This document shows positions 40,200-50,467 of a stretch of 64,000 nt of DNA, in pieces. The DNA lies in the NCBI GenBank assembly GCA_022606425.2, contig JAHDVF020000937.1:930001-994000 (forward strand), in the 5' to 3' direction. This DNA comes from Lepidostoma basale. Lineage: Eukaryota; Arthropoda; Insecta; Trichoptera; Lepidostomatidae. The first letter of the stretch is position 1, and every line of letters starts with the position of its first letter. The notes under the pieces are model-generated. The model saw nothing but the letters and a program-made list of their open reading frames with translations, made no database searches and was not told the origin of the DNA. Position numbers and translations under genes: made by a program.

Positions 40200-41455
40200 C
40201 TGTTGTGAAAAATTAACATGTGTAAAACATATATAATGTGTATAATATTATATATAATATGTATTAAAAGTTATAAATTATTACTGATTACGATTGTTCA
40301 TTGAACCAAGTTTTTAAAGGGTAGAAAACCTTTAATTCCGAGAATATTTCACGGGTTATAACTAGTTATTAATATTATACACATCTTTGGCGCATAATAC
40401 AAATTAGATATGGAATAATTAATAGTTTAATTTGGTTTTTTATCAGTGTTCGCGGTCGAAACGAAAAGCCTGCATTTCGTAAGGTCCCCACTTCATGAAT
40501 CAATGTCTGGCGTAGCATTGATTTATTATTGAAAAATGCCATAAATTAGGTACGATTGGACCACTTACCTGCAGCGATGGGACCCACCCACTTGGACCCA
40601 GTTTAATAAGCTCAATTTAGACAATAATAGAGATCTGAGTGGTCCATTTTTTGGGTTATATTTTTGTTATTGGTACTTTGCTTGATTTAGTATCCATTAG
40701 AAAGTGCGAAAATTATTTATGTGTTTGTTTAAGAGTAATAAAATTTACGATCACCGTGTTATGATGGCTTGAGAGTTATGAGTTTAACGAAATATGATTT
40801 ATGTCAATCGACTTTTTTTTGCTTCTGAAACCAACTTTTTAAGAGGTTTTATTCAATGAAATTTACAAATTTAATGATTTAGCGTTTTATTTTACTATTA
40901 TATAAAATAATCTCGTTAGTTTTTTTCTGATTTCATCAAATAATGATTTAAATTGTTCAATACATATTATTAAGTACCTAATACAAAAATATACCGTAAC
41001 AGAGACATAATCGAAGATTTTTTATTCAAAAATATTCATTACGATACGTATAAAATAAAAAATATATTGTGTCACTTGTTGAGGAATAATTTAATGAATA
41101 ATTTAATTTAATTTAATGAATAATTTAATTAAAGATCTTTCAACACTGTCCTCTTTCCTTGATTTCTTCGAAGTATTCAGGTTCTCAAGTTGAGTGTTTT
41201 TTGGTACACAATCTGAAGAAGTGACCGGCTTCTATTGTTTCAGGTATCATATGGTATTTGGATTCAGACTTCGAACGAGTGTCGGGTGAGTGACTCAAAG
41301 AAACAATGTATTAAACATTTTTATTAAATGGATTCAACCATATCTGCAAATTGTTTTTAAATTTATTAAATAATTTTAATTGACAATAAATACTAATGTT
41401 ATATGCTTTTCAATAAAAAAACATGTATTCAAATTCTTTACTCAAATTTGTCAAA
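40200..41455. other. Unique DNA; tandem AATTTAATGAAT repeat at 41083-41131
   Basis: No gene. A GC-moderate non-repetitive block at 40455-40640 (GGTACGATTGGACCACTTAC, GATGGGACCCACCCACTTGG) is a candidate conserved noncoding segment. Confidence 0.4.
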
Positions 41456-41459
41456 TGAA

Positions 41460-41775
41460 CAAATACTTCAACATTATTAAATGTTTAAATTTGATTAGTT
41501 AAGTTGTTCAGTCGTTTGTAACACCTGATAATGCCAACATAGGTTGGTGAAACAACCGTCCCGACGTCATTCAAATTAATTGCGATATTTACGTCAAAAT
41601 TGTGTTTCAAATTTAAACATTCAAAAATCTAATAGTCCATTTTTTTGACCGAGTTGTTTGTAACACCCGATGACGCCAACATCGGTTGGCGTAACAGCTA
41701 TCGCAACACTCAAGTGAATAATAAAAATTGTGATATCACAACAGTGTTTAAATTTGAACAGTTCAATAATCTAGA
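41460..41775 (+). repeat. Two adjacent HHR-2 repeats in direct orientation
   Basis: First copy: CUGAUAA (41525-41531), extra U, stem II GCCAAC/GUUGGU, GAAA (41549-41552) and CCGUC at 41556-41560. Second copy: CCGAUGA (41667-41673), extra C, stem II GCCAAC/GUUGGC (six perfect pairs), GUAA in place of GAAA, and an AUC triplet. Both are followed by the arm sequence AATTGCGATATTTACGTC or AAAAATTGTGATATCACAAC. The order is head-to-tail, about 140 bp apart. Confidence 0.7.
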
Positions 41776-41779
41776 TTTT

Positions 41780-42400
41780 ATAAATTATTAATGTCATTTA
41801 AACGTAATCACATAACATATGTTGAAATGATTTGGATTTGGCAAATAAAATTGGATTGAATGTAGTTACCCAGCTAGGAAGAACACTTCGTTTGTTTGGG
41901 AAAAAAAATTAAATAAACTTTTTAAAAGTATTTAAAATAATTCACACGCAAACCGCAGTTCTTCAAAATTCCAAGTAGTCTTCTTTTACATAAATAGGTA
42001 CCTACATATAAACTTGCGATCAATAAAAAAATCCCGAAGTTAACAAACTCACCTTAAACATTTGATAGAATCAGAAAAAATATGTACTTAAAAATGCACT
42101 TTATCCTAAATCTGTCTCACAGAGCATTCAGTCAGCGCAAACTTTAGATTACATTCGTTGTTATATGATTGAGGCGTGGATAAGTTCGTGTCTCGGCCAA
42201 ATAGCCCCCGGCCATGCGAGCGCCCCCTCCGTGCCCGGCCCGACCCCCGGGGTAGGCGGGCTGGGGGAGGAGGCACAGCCGACGTGGAAAGTTTTTAAAA
42301 CAAAAGCATCCGTGCAACGAAACAAAAAAGCGACGCAGGGTTGTGCAATTTAGCCATATTAAAATGTGTCTTTATGAATTACATATTGTACATTATACAA
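41780..42400. other. Unique DNA with GC-rich island at 42175-42290
   Basis: No gene. GCCCCCGGCCATGCGAGCGC and CGACCCCCGGGGTAGGCGGG form a strong CG-rich spike. Confidence 0.45.
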
Positions 42401-42404
42401 CCAT

Positions 42405-42495
42405 CTAACTTACCATCGCGCCATTTTCTCGAAGGGGTAGAAGTAATGGACCACCACACTGTTCGTCGATTTCTTCGACTCCCCACATGACCGAC
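42405..42495 (-). mobile_element. LINE-A 3' fragment
   Basis: CTTACCATCGCGCCATTTTC, TCGAAGGGGTAG and CACCACACTGTTCGTCGATT. Internally deleted. Confidence 0.65.
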
Positions 42496-42629
42496 ATATC
42501 GTAGCTGTCGTGGCGTCTTACATATACCTGTCGTTTCTTTATGAATACGCAAAAATGTATGAAGTCGATTATTAGCAATAATTTTGGTTCGAAAGCTTTT
42601 ATTTAAATACTAACACCAAGGATGATCAG

Positions 42630-42915
42630 AATAAGAAACCACAGATACACCGCACCAGAATAAGAGAGATTTGTGAGGTTGAGGATATTATGAGATGGAG
42701 CTGACAGCGAAAAAGGGACTGGTACGGTCAGTTTCAAAGAATGGACACCACCAGATTCCCCTATATTGCATTGCATAATCAACCTGATGGGACTCGTCCT
42801 CGTGGAAGACCTCCAAAAAAGATGAAAGGACAGCTGGGAATCTACCTCACAGGAGGAGCAACACTCTGGAAAACAGACCACATAGGTCTACAATGAGGAA
42901 GAAGAAGAAGAAGAC
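42630..42915 (+). mobile_element. LINE-F, RT C-terminal end
   Basis: Codons for RTRIREICEVEDIMRW, QRKRDWYGQFQRMDTTRFPY, IALHNQPDGTRPRGRPPKKM and KGQLGIYLTGGATLWKTDHI are followed by a (GAAGAA)n tail at 42898-42914. The frame is interrupted by one stop before QRKRD. Same family as 39805-40195. Confidence 0.75.
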
Positions 42916-42944
42916 CAAGGATGATATAATATCTGTAGTCATCT

Positions 42945-43145
42945 AATGGTGGCTGTATACAAAACGATGTCGGTCTATTTGTACCTGATAAGTATCTTCG
43001 TTAAAGACAACACATATTGTTTTATTTATCACGCTGCAGAACCAACTTGCCAGTGGTTATACCTGTGGGTAGAGCAACCTATTTGCTGAATCTGGTCGTT
43101 TTAGGGGTATGTGATGATGCGAATGCCTCAGGGATATCAATGTTA
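42945..43145 (+). mobile_element. LINE-E coding remnant
   Basis: IQNDVGLFVPDKYLR, a stop, RQHILFYLSRCRTNLPVVIP and VGRATYLLNLVVL match the LINE-E C-terminus at 52080-52200 (minus). Both ends are truncated. Confidence 0.7.
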
Positions 43146-43239
43146 TGATTTATTATTATTTCTATGTCGTAGGTTTTTAAAAAAAATATTTTTATGTAAT
43201 TGCAAATCATTTGTATTTGTATTGATTTTAGAGAAAATA

Positions 43240-43388
43240 AAACAAAATATTACAAACTATATAATTTCCAATGTGAGCAGACATAATAGGTCAATTTTAT
43301 GAAAAAGGAATCGGATCGTTTTAATAATTGAACCCATGTCCCACGAATCTGTGAAGGGTTTTGTCTCCTAGACCGCTCATCTGAATCA
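43240..43388 (-). mobile_element. SINE-2, mutated copy
   Basis: On the minus strand: GAGCGGTCTAGGAGACAAAA, GGACATGGGTTCAATTATT and GATCCGATTCCTTTTTCATA. The B-box region is altered. Confidence 0.7.
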
Positions 43389-43444
43389 GCTACTAATATT
43401 TATGCCAAAGTACTGTTTTATGACTATTATATTTGAAAACCATT

Positions 43445-43560
43445 TCCTTTTTAAATAGTCCACTATTTTGACCGAAACGATGATACCTTAACAGTTGTCG
43501 CGTAAAATAAAATACAATTGTGATACATAAACAAAGTTATTTAATTGAACAGTTTAAAAT
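43445..43560 (+). repeat. HHR-2 repeat, core deleted
   Basis: AATAGTCCACTATTTTGACC is followed by AACAGTTGTCGCGTAAAATA and ATACAATTGTGATACATAA, so the left end is fused to the right arm with the ribozyme-like centre lost. Confidence 0.65.
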
Positions 43561-43569
43561 TTCCTTTTT

Positions 43570-43695
43570 TATAAGCCCATTTGATTTATTTGGTCATATC
43601 ACGTTTTCTTCGATCTTTCTTTATTTGTTGTTCCATTTACTTCGTTAACATATCTACTTTCTTTATCATTCATATATTCATTATTTCCACTTGAC
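43570..43695 (-). mobile_element. LINE-A internal fragment
   Basis: TTTGGTCATATCACGTTTTC and TTCCATTTACTTCGTTAACA match the GRPRKTWHDQ / VNDVNG coding segment on the minus strand. Confidence 0.65.
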
Positions 43696-43699
43696 CTTA

Positions 43700-44140
43700 G
43701 TCAACATTTCAATAAAAATATTAAAATTTTAAACATTTATCTGAGAAAATTCTTATTTGTATAATCGAATATCGGCGTGTCCACGGTTCATGGGATAGGG
43801 GATAGATGCCTCACCTTTAATTACAATCACGGCACAGGGGCGGCTCGTGCTAGAAACATAAATCCAATAGCAATGCATCACGGATGGGCGGGCGCCCCGC
43901 CCAGACGGCCCTGGTCACGCACCCACTCTCGGTTCATTACTTCAGGCTCGGCCCTGCCATGCAACTCTCATGCGGAACTCTTCTTACGCACATTTTACTG
44001 CTTTGTCTTACAAGAAAATATTTAAAAAGTAAAAATATTTTTTTTGTATTAAAAGTTTACACACCCGTATTTTACAATTATGGAAAACGTAGAAAATTAC
44101 TACTCAAAAGTCTACTGTTACCGCTCAGATGTACTATTAT
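43700..44140. other. Unique DNA with island at 43770-43990
   Basis: No gene. GGGCGGGCGCCCCGCCCAGA and surrounding sequence is non-repetitive. Its 82- and 88-codon frames show no domain. Confidence 0.4.
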
Positions 44141-44141
44141 A

Positions 44142-44161
44142 ACTAACTAACTAACTAACTT
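44142..44161. repeat. (AACT)n microsatellite
   Basis: AACTAACTAACTAACT directly precedes SINE-2. It is the complement of a LINE-A-type (TTAG)n tail without LINE sequence. Confidence 0.8.
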
Positions 44162-44162
44162 T

Positions 44163-44312
44163 ATTTGGGTGGTGGTCGAGGGGATAGAACTTTTGCCTCC
44201 TGATCCAGAGGACATGGGTTTGAGCCTGGACACGACCCGATTCCTTCATCATAATAACGAGCTTTTTCTGCTCAGTTTGATGATTGTACAATAAATTCAA
44301 ATAACATTGATT
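44163..44312 (+). mobile_element. SINE-2
   Basis: GGGTGGTGGTCGAGGGGATA, GGGTTTGAGCCTGGACACGA and ACGAGCTTTTTCTGCTCA. A- and B-box regions are recognisable. Confidence 0.85.
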
Positions 44313-44341
44313 AAAATCTTTGGTGTTATCTTTAAAAAAAA

Positions 44342-44720
44342 ACTAAGCATCACGCCGTCTCTTCGAAGGGGCAGGCAGAAATAATGGACTATCACACTTT
44401 TTTTCCTGGCGTTCTTTTCCTGCTTCCTCAACATTCATTATAAGATGTATAATGTAATCTAATATTTTAACTTCATAATTTCCACCACAAAAGAAAATTT
44501 ATTTTAGCTTGAACAAATTATAATTATTTAATTGGAATATCTAATCGTGCCACGTTTTCCTCGGTCTTCCTCTATTTCTAGTTTCATTTACATCGATAAC
44601 ATCGTATTCCTTTTTTTACCATTATTTATTCATTCATTCATTCATTCCATGTATCCTAAACATCTTAATGATCCTTTCATTATTTTGTTCATAACACTTT
44701 CATTCGCATCGCATTAACTT
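44342..44720 (-). mobile_element. LINE-A in two blocks
   Basis: 44345-44440 is the 3' tip (CATCACGCCGTCTCTTCGAA). 44540-44720 is the more internal coding part (GTGCCACGTTTTCCTCGGTC, TTTCATTATTTTGTTCATAA). About 100 bp between them is replaced by unrelated AT-rich DNA. An (ATTC)n run lies at 44628-44650. Confidence 0.7.
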
Positions 44721-44799
44721 CTTATATTTTCATGTTTATTACGAATTTTGTAAAAAAAATTGTATTGTTTATTCCACTTAATTAATTCAATTACATTAA

Positions 44800-45160
44800 G
44801 CCATGGAATTAACCATTTTAGGAATAAGCCTTAGAGACAGAGTCAGAAACGATACGGTGAGAGAAAAAACAAAGGTCACTGACATCATCCACCGGGTAGC
44901 GACTGTAAAGTATATTGCCCATTGGGGCAGGTCACGTAGCCAGAAGCTCGGAGGAAAAATTGACAAGAAGACTGCTGACTTGGAGGCCGTGGACAGCAAA
45001 CAGAAGTGCAGGGTGACCGCAACTACGGTGGAAGGATGACCTGAACAGACACGTCGGAATAACCTGGATGCAGTCTGCACAAGATAGAGAGACGTGGAAG
45101 CAAATGGAGGAGGCCTTTGTCCAGGAGTGGACGGGAATAGGCTGAAGAAGATGAAGAAAT
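44800..45160 (+). mobile_element. RTE-like LINE, RT C-terminal remnant
   Basis: ELTILGISLRDRVRNDTVRE, KTKVTDIIHRVATVK and, after a frameshift, VARSSEEKLTRRLLTW-, RPQLRWKDDLNRHVGI- and WMQSAQDRETWKQMEE-like codons, ending QEWTGIG and a GAAGAT tail. Closest to 5275-5745 but with different lesions, so an independent insertion. Confidence 0.75.
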
Positions 45161-45164
45161 TACA

Positions 45165-45650
45165 TTATTTATTAGTACAGGCATCTAGAAAATTATACGT
45201 GGCTAAAAAATATGTCGAATTTTAAATGAGTAGATACAATACAAGTTTCGTTGTGTGAGGGGTAACATTTTCTTCTAAAACCACCCAAGGCAGGGAAATT
45301 AGCCATTCGCGAATTAATAGGCTTCAAATTTATAGCGGAGCATAAAGAACCTTCGCCCTCCTTTACCTTTTGCCACAACACGAAAAATTCAAAATAATTC
45401 ACAAAGGAAAATTAACTTGAAGGAAATTTAATATTTCGCAACACGCAATTGGTTGATTTCGAATGCGAAATTATATTCGAATAGTCTTATCGAATTTGGA
45501 ATCGCGGGAATTCTAGTAAGATCGCACGAAATATATATTATATCAAAGCTGTACCTTACACAACTTTGTACCGTAATTACTTTCTATCCAGTGGCGTACT
45601 CTATCAAGCTGGCATTTGGACTCATTACAATTCTCATTTGATTTTCTTCT
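45165..45650. other. No gene seen
   Basis: Unique DNA; CAGTGGCGTAC at 45590 resembles a transposon end but no partner was found. Confidence 0.4.
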
Positions 45651-45654
45651 GTAT

Positions 45655-45850
45655 ATGGACTAGGAGCAGTTGGCAACCGATAAATAGGGCGTAGTGGAGA
45701 AGAGTCGTCGCTGCGTGCCAAGGGCCTAAGAGACGGAAAGGACGGGGTCTAACCTTGGGGGTAGAACATCTCTGTCCGGAGTGTGACAAAGTCTGTCAAT
45801 CTAAAATAGGACTATACGAGTATAGCCACATCAGGTGACACAGTAGACGG
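45655..45850 (+). mobile_element. LINE remnant with C-terminal zinc-finger motif
   Basis: TRSSWQPINRA, a stop, WRRVVAACQGPKRRKGRGL, then TLGVEHLCPECDKVCQSKIG and LYEYSHIR followed by a stop. The C-x2-C ... GLxxH arrangement is the zinc-finger tail found at the C-terminus of some insect non-LTR proteins. This is the only copy of this family seen in the window. Confidence 0.6.
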
Positions 45851-45942
45851 ATTTAAATATTATTGTGCTCCTCATCCTTGGACAATGATTATTATCATGT
45901 GTTTATTTACGACACTCCAATTATTTTACAACGCCTTTATAT

Positions 45943-46298
45943 AAACAACAAACCATCACGCCATTTCCCCGAAGGGGTAGGCAGAAAGATTGGATTGCTA
46001 CACTACTCTATCCTGACACATCTCTCTAGCTTTCTCCACATTCATACAACGAGTCATACACGCATGTCGATTCTTCCGACCTTCAACATGACCGACCTTT
46101 AAAATTTGAGTATTTATATTTGATTATCTTGCCTGGTTTTTCTGGGTCTTCCTCGACTCCGTACTACATTCATATCATTTGCGAATACTTTCTTAACCTT
46201 TATTAGGCATATGAGCAAATCAACGTTCTACATTTCTTCCTTATATCAACATTTAAAATTCTGTCGTATAGCGTTTTTCATAAGGGTTGGGACTAAAT
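45943..46298 (-). mobile_element. LINE-A, (TTTG)n-type fragment
   Basis: AACAACAAACCATCACGCCA and CCCCGAAGGGGTAGGCAGAA begin it. It continues through CATACAACGAGTCATACACG to CTGTCGTATAGCG, with several deletions. Confidence 0.8.
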
Positions 46299-46363
46299 TG
46301 CTTTTTTACGGACATTTTTTGTATATATGGTCGTTTGAACACAATTACTGTATACACATTTTT

Positions 46364-46532
46364 AGCTATTGATTCTCATGACAAGTAATAGGGAGCTTAT
46401 GTTATCGTTTCATTGTCACGTGAATTCTGCTCTAGACCAAAGACAGTGTGCAATCACACTGTCGTCGCCGGGAATCGAAACCGTAACCTTCGGTGTGGCA
46501 GTCATAGATCTTGCCACTCTGCCACGAAAGTC
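46364..46532 (-). mobile_element. SINE-1
   Basis: The minus strand carries TTCGTGGCAGAGTGGCAAGA as A-box region and GGTTTCGATTCCCGGCGAC as B-box region, then the SINE-1 body GTGTGATTGCACACTGTC. It lies opposite to the other two copies. Confidence 0.85.
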
Positions 46533-46617
46533 GTCATTCAAACTAAGTAACCATTTTCTTTCAAAAACATAGTAACGCTAAATCTAATGAGGTGTACCTA
46601 CTTCCGAATCCAAAAAT

Positions 46618-47170
46618 ATAATTGTTTCTTGAACATTGATGTAAAACTCCGTATTAAATAAATAATACGAATGAAAACGTCTGTTTTCTAGAAGTTGTAT
46701 TATATTTTATGTGAATGATATGTTTTATCTGTCTAATGCATTAATAAATGTTTGATAATACATTAGACAAGCGTAACATGTCATTCATTTGAAATATATT
46801 AAAATAACTTGAGACAGAGTTAGCAGTGAGATTGTTCTCCAACGGATGAAAAATCATCTGGAGTTGTCTGACAGTATAAAAACAAGGAAACTGCAAATCT
46901 TTGGTCACGTAATGAAAGGAGAAAATACCATATCCTATAACTGATAATTCAGGGGGAAAATACCAGGAAGAAGAAGACCAGGTCGGAGAAGAATCTCTTG
47001 GCTGCACAATTTGAGAAAATGGTTCAGAAGAAGCACCACATCGTTGTTCAGGGCCACAGCCAACATGGTGGAAATAGCCCAGATGATTGTCAATCTTCGC
47101 AGATGAGAAGGCCCTTAAATATGAAGATGATAATAAAACTTCTAGAAAACTGAGGTTCGTATTAATCAAG
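46618..47170. repeat. HHR-1 repeat split by a CR1/L2-like LINE end
   Basis: The left half at 46618-46805 includes GATGTAAAACTCCGTATTAA, TTTCTAGAAGTTGTATTATA and AAGCGTAACATGTCATTCAT. The right arm AATAAAACTTCTAGAAAACT resumes at 47132. The cores are degraded. Confidence 0.7.
46806..47131 (+). mobile_element. CR1/L2-like LINE, RT C-terminal remnant
   Basis: VSSEIVLQRMKNHLELSDSI, KTRKLQIFGHVMKGEN, then after a stop KIPGRRRPGRRRISWLHNLR, KWFRRSTTSLFRATANMVEI and AQMIVNLRR. The GRRGPGRRRISWLxNLRxW ... LFRxA order is that of the tail of these LINEs. It is inserted in HHR-1. Confidence 0.75.
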
Positions 47171-47235
47171 TATTTCCCCAAATCAAGAGGATCAGAAAAA
47201 AAACATATTACTACCAAGCGTGACAATCTACGCAA

Positions 47236-47465
47236 TTAAATCTTCTTCTTCTTCTTCTGCTTTATTTAGGACTGTGTCCTGTTATTTCTCGGAGCCTGTT
47301 CCTGGGACGCAGATGTCCAACTGTCTCGCCATATTTTAGGTGGTCTTCCTGCAGGTCGATTTCCTGTTGGTACTTTATTTGCGGCTATATTTATCACTCT
47401 TTATCATCATGCTCTTTCTTCATGATCTCTCCAGTAGCGTCTTCTCAGTCTCAGTCGAAGCACTT
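47236..47465 (-). mobile_element. LINE 3' end (RPTGRPP type)
   Basis: (CTT)n start, then GGACTGTGTCCTGTTATTTC and GGTGGTCTTCCTGCAGGTCG. On the minus strand it reads RPAGRPPKIW-like codons and ends in (GAAGAA)n. Related to 7261-7625. Confidence 0.55.
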
Positions 47466-47850
47466 AAATGATTATCTTAATTTGCATGTGTATCGGGAAC
47501 GCCACTGCGTGAAGAAATAATAAAATTATTACACTAATGTACGGAGTATCACATAGGAACCGTACAGTCCTTCTCGCGCGCCCGTTGTCACGACATGTAC
47601 CCGACACGACACGAAGGCGTGATTAGATCGGCTCGGCTGTAATTATTTCATTTGTTAGATCGCTCACCGCCGCCTGGAGATCAAAAACCGACTTTGCGAC
47701 AAACGTAATGCGAAAATGTGAGGCGGTTTGTAGTGAAAATAAAATTTACGTTTCTGATATTAACTGATACGTTAATGGACGTCAGAATACATCATTTCTG
47801 ACACTTAAACATACAATACAAATGTTTTATAATTTGAAACAAGAAATAAT
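47466..47850. other. Unique island at 47560-47745
   Basis: No gene. GTCACGACATGTACCCGACA, GGCTGTAATTATTTCATTTG and CTCACCGCCGCCTGGAGATC form a non-repetitive block. Candidate conserved noncoding DNA. Confidence 0.4.
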
Positions 47851-47851
47851 G

Positions 47852-48038
47852 GTAAAAAAAAGTATGTGATAACAATGTAAATGGAACTAGAAATAGAGGA
47901 AGACCGAGGAAGACGTGGCACGATCAAATAAATCAAAGATTGAATATTAGCCACGCGAGGAGTCGGAGAAATCAACGATCTATGAATGTTGTGGAATCGA
48001 GAGAAGTATGTAAGGGAAGAACAGTGTAGTGGTTAGAT
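47852..48038 (+). mobile_element. LINE-A 3' fragment
   Basis: GTAAATGGAACTAGAAATAG, AGACGTGGCACGATCAAATA and GTAGTGGTTAGATAG; deleted between the ARMTRCM and SAYPF segments. Confidence 0.75.
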
Positions 48039-48039
48039 A

Positions 48040-48374
48040 GTTTTATTTTAAACCAGAACAACCGCCCGAGTACAATTAATAAACGGTGAAAAATTGAATC
48101 TGTTTTGATAAGTATTTACAGAGTTAGCTCAATACACAATAACGCACATTCGCGTTCATTTATATACAGGTAGATGAACTTCCAAAAAGAGACTTTGGTA
48201 GAATCAATATCTCCAGTATCTTACTTATTATACTATTATTACTAAATAAATATTCTCAATATTCTCATACCAATCAATGTAAAATACGATAATTATTCCA
48301 TGTTTGAAGAACATTTTTTTTAGCATTTGTTAAAACAAGTATGTTATTATTTATTTCACTTTATTTATTTATTT
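48040..48374. other. No gene seen
   Basis: AT-rich unique DNA. Confidence 0.4.
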
Positions 48375-48775
48375 TTTCAAGTCAACTCAATGAACAGACT
48401 GGAAGCATTTGAAATGTGGCTCCATCGCCGAATGCTCAGAATTTCCTGGACGGACATGGTTACCAATACCGAAGTCCTGAGGCGAGCTAGAGTTGACAGG
48501 GAACTGTTATCAACTATCAAGGTTCGGAAAATTTCAAATCTGGATCATATACTGGGTGGGGAAAAGTACCACCTTCTCCAACTGATATTGGAAAGGAAAG
48601 TTGAGGGACGTCGAGGGCCCGGTAGGAGACAGATGTCCTGACTGCGAAACATGAGGGAGTGGACTGGCATCGAAGTGTGGAGAGGCTGTTCCGAGCGGCG
48701 CAGGACAGGGACAGGTTCGCCGAGGTGATCGATTGGGGGGACCCGACAGGGCACTTGAAGAAGAAGAATATTTAT
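48375..48775 (+). mobile_element. CR1/L2-like LINE, best RT C-terminal copy
   Basis: VNSMNRLEAFEMWLHRRMLR, ISWTDMVTNTEVLRRARVDR, ELLSTIKVRKISNLDHILGG, EKYHLLQLILERKVEGRRGP and GRRQMS are followed by a stop, then RNMREWTGIEVW and, shifted, LFRAAQDRDRFAEVI. It ends in a GAAGAAGAA tail. This is the C-terminal 140 codons of a non-LTR RT that has many relatives in arthropods. One substitution stop and one frameshift inactivate it. Confidence 0.75.
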
Positions 48776-48779
48776 TTTT

Positions 48780-49195
48780 GTTAGAGAGATATTTTAAAAC
48801 ATGTTTTTGGCGGCACAGTTTTATGAATATAAGAACCCTATAGTGGACTGCAAATTATCCGTTAAGTAAAAAGTTTTTATTTTCTTACTTTTTATGTATG
48901 AAAGAGCTGGACCACTTCATCTCGCTATGGACATGTTACCTGGCTTTCACAGCCAGCCGTACACAGCGATCGCCTCCAACAATAATTAATATTCACAATC
49001 GTGTTAGTTATGGTGACTGGACGGCTACCGGTTTTAGAATTAATGACAAGGCATTTATGAATCAAAAGTGTAAATTCATTTTATTAAAATATCGACAAGG
49101 ATACAGGCCGCACAAGAGAACCAGGGCCGCCACTGCGATATTGGAAACTGGGCTCAACAATTGATACTTGTAACTGACTTTAAAAGAGGTAAATT
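48780..49195. other. No gene seen
   Basis: The 88-codon frame at 48898-49164 has no recognised domain. Confidence 0.35.
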
Positions 49196-49199
49196 AAAT

Positions 49200-49625
49200 T
49201 TCGACGTGTGCATTCTCCCGACATACGGGCTGGAAACAGTTACACCCACCAAAAGAACAGCACAGAAACACAAATAACCCAGCGGGCAATGGAGAGGAGG
49301 ATGTTAAACATCAGTCTGTGAGACAGGAAGCGAAATGAATGGATTAGAGATAGGACCAAAGTTGCCGATGTAGTGTGCAAAATAGCCTCGTTGAAGTGGA
49401 ATTTTGCCGGCCATTTAGAGAGAACAATGGATGATCGGTGGACCAGACGCACTCTGGAGAGGCAACCGAGAACCGGCCACAGAAATCCTGGCAGACCACA
49501 AGCAAATTGGTCTGATGATATCAAGAGAGTGGTAGGAGGTCAATGGCACAGAGTGGCGAGGGATAGAGAGTTGTGGAAGTCGGGAAGGGAAGTCTATGTC
49601 CAACATTGACCAACAAAAACCTGAT
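49200..49625 (+). mobile_element. RTE-like LINE, divergent C-terminal copy
   Basis: CILPTYGLETVTPTKRTAQK-like codons, then LRDRKRNEWIRDRTKVADVV, CKIASLKWNFAGHLERTMDD, RWTRRTLERQPRTGHRNPGR, PQANWSDDIKRVVGGQWHRV and ARDRELWKSGREVYVQH. The terminal ~100 codons are open to a natural stop. It is a separate subfamily from the 5275 and 15640 copies. Confidence 0.8.
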
Positions 49626-50115
49626 GATGATGAAACAAAATTTCATATTATTAAGATTATACATCTTTTAGTCATTAGAACGCATGATTAATCAGAGTAC
49701 AGCTTGAATTATAATTTTGCTTAGAAGCATTTTTAAATGCGATTTATACCATTTTAAAACTTTTATTAAAGTTAGTATAATGTATTTAAAAAACATAATA
49801 GAATAGTTGGTTACAAGCAAATTAAAAACTTAACATTTTGAATACATAAGAATGTAAAAATCAGCATAAAAAATAAATTAAAAGTGATTGGCTGGGAATC
49901 TATTGGGTTTGCGCTTAGCTTTAATCCATTTTAACCTAGGTTGGATAATGGTTTCATGTTGTTGTTTATTAAAAAACATCAATATAATAAAGCCATACTC
50001 GTACAATGTGAAATCAGTAATTTACATATATTTTTTATTATCTCCGTTATCTAAAATATGTATGAACTTTATAATTTCAACGTAATTGTCATTTATATTT
50101 AAGTAGTGGTTAAAT
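49626..50115. other. No gene seen
   Basis: AT-rich unique DNA. Confidence 0.4.
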
Positions 50116-50119
50116 TGTA

Positions 50120-50342
50120 GGTATATGTTGAAAATGTGAATGGAGTACGGAATCAAGTAAGATCTAGGCATCTAACTCATGGCGTGAAGAAATTAATTAT
50201 TATTTTACTGTCGGGCATGTTAGAAGTTGGAAGAATTGACGTGTGTGCATGGCTCGCTATATAAATAAGGACGAAGGTAAAGAGGTGTGTAGGTTATTGT
50301 CATTATCAATGCCAACCTTTTCGATGAAACAACTTGATGGTT
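50120..50342 (+). mobile_element. LINE-A 3' fragment
   Basis: GTGAATGGAGTACGGAATCA, GTCGGGCATGTTAGAAGTTG and GATGAAACAACTTGATGGTT; strongly diverged. Confidence 0.6.
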
Positions 50343-50370
50343 TTGTATTTGCTTGTTTTTTCTTTATGTG

Positions 50371-50413
50371 AACCGCGACATGTTTCGGAGGTGACCTCCA
50401 TCCTCGGGTGGTA
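50371..50413 (-). ncRNA. Hammerhead-like motif, HHR-5
   Basis: On the minus strand stem I starts ACCAC, then CCGAGGA (rc of 50401-50407) and an extra U. Stem II is GGAGG/CCUCC around a three-base loop. GAAA (rc of 50383-50386) and C-AU-G are followed by triplet GUC, with cleavage predicted after 50377. The downstream strand GCGGU pairs with ACCAC at four of five positions. Only U4 differs from the invariant core. Confidence 0.7.
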
Positions 50414-50467
50414 AATATTTAATTATTAGGATCAGTCAAACTCAGTAAAATTTGGTACGTATTCCCT

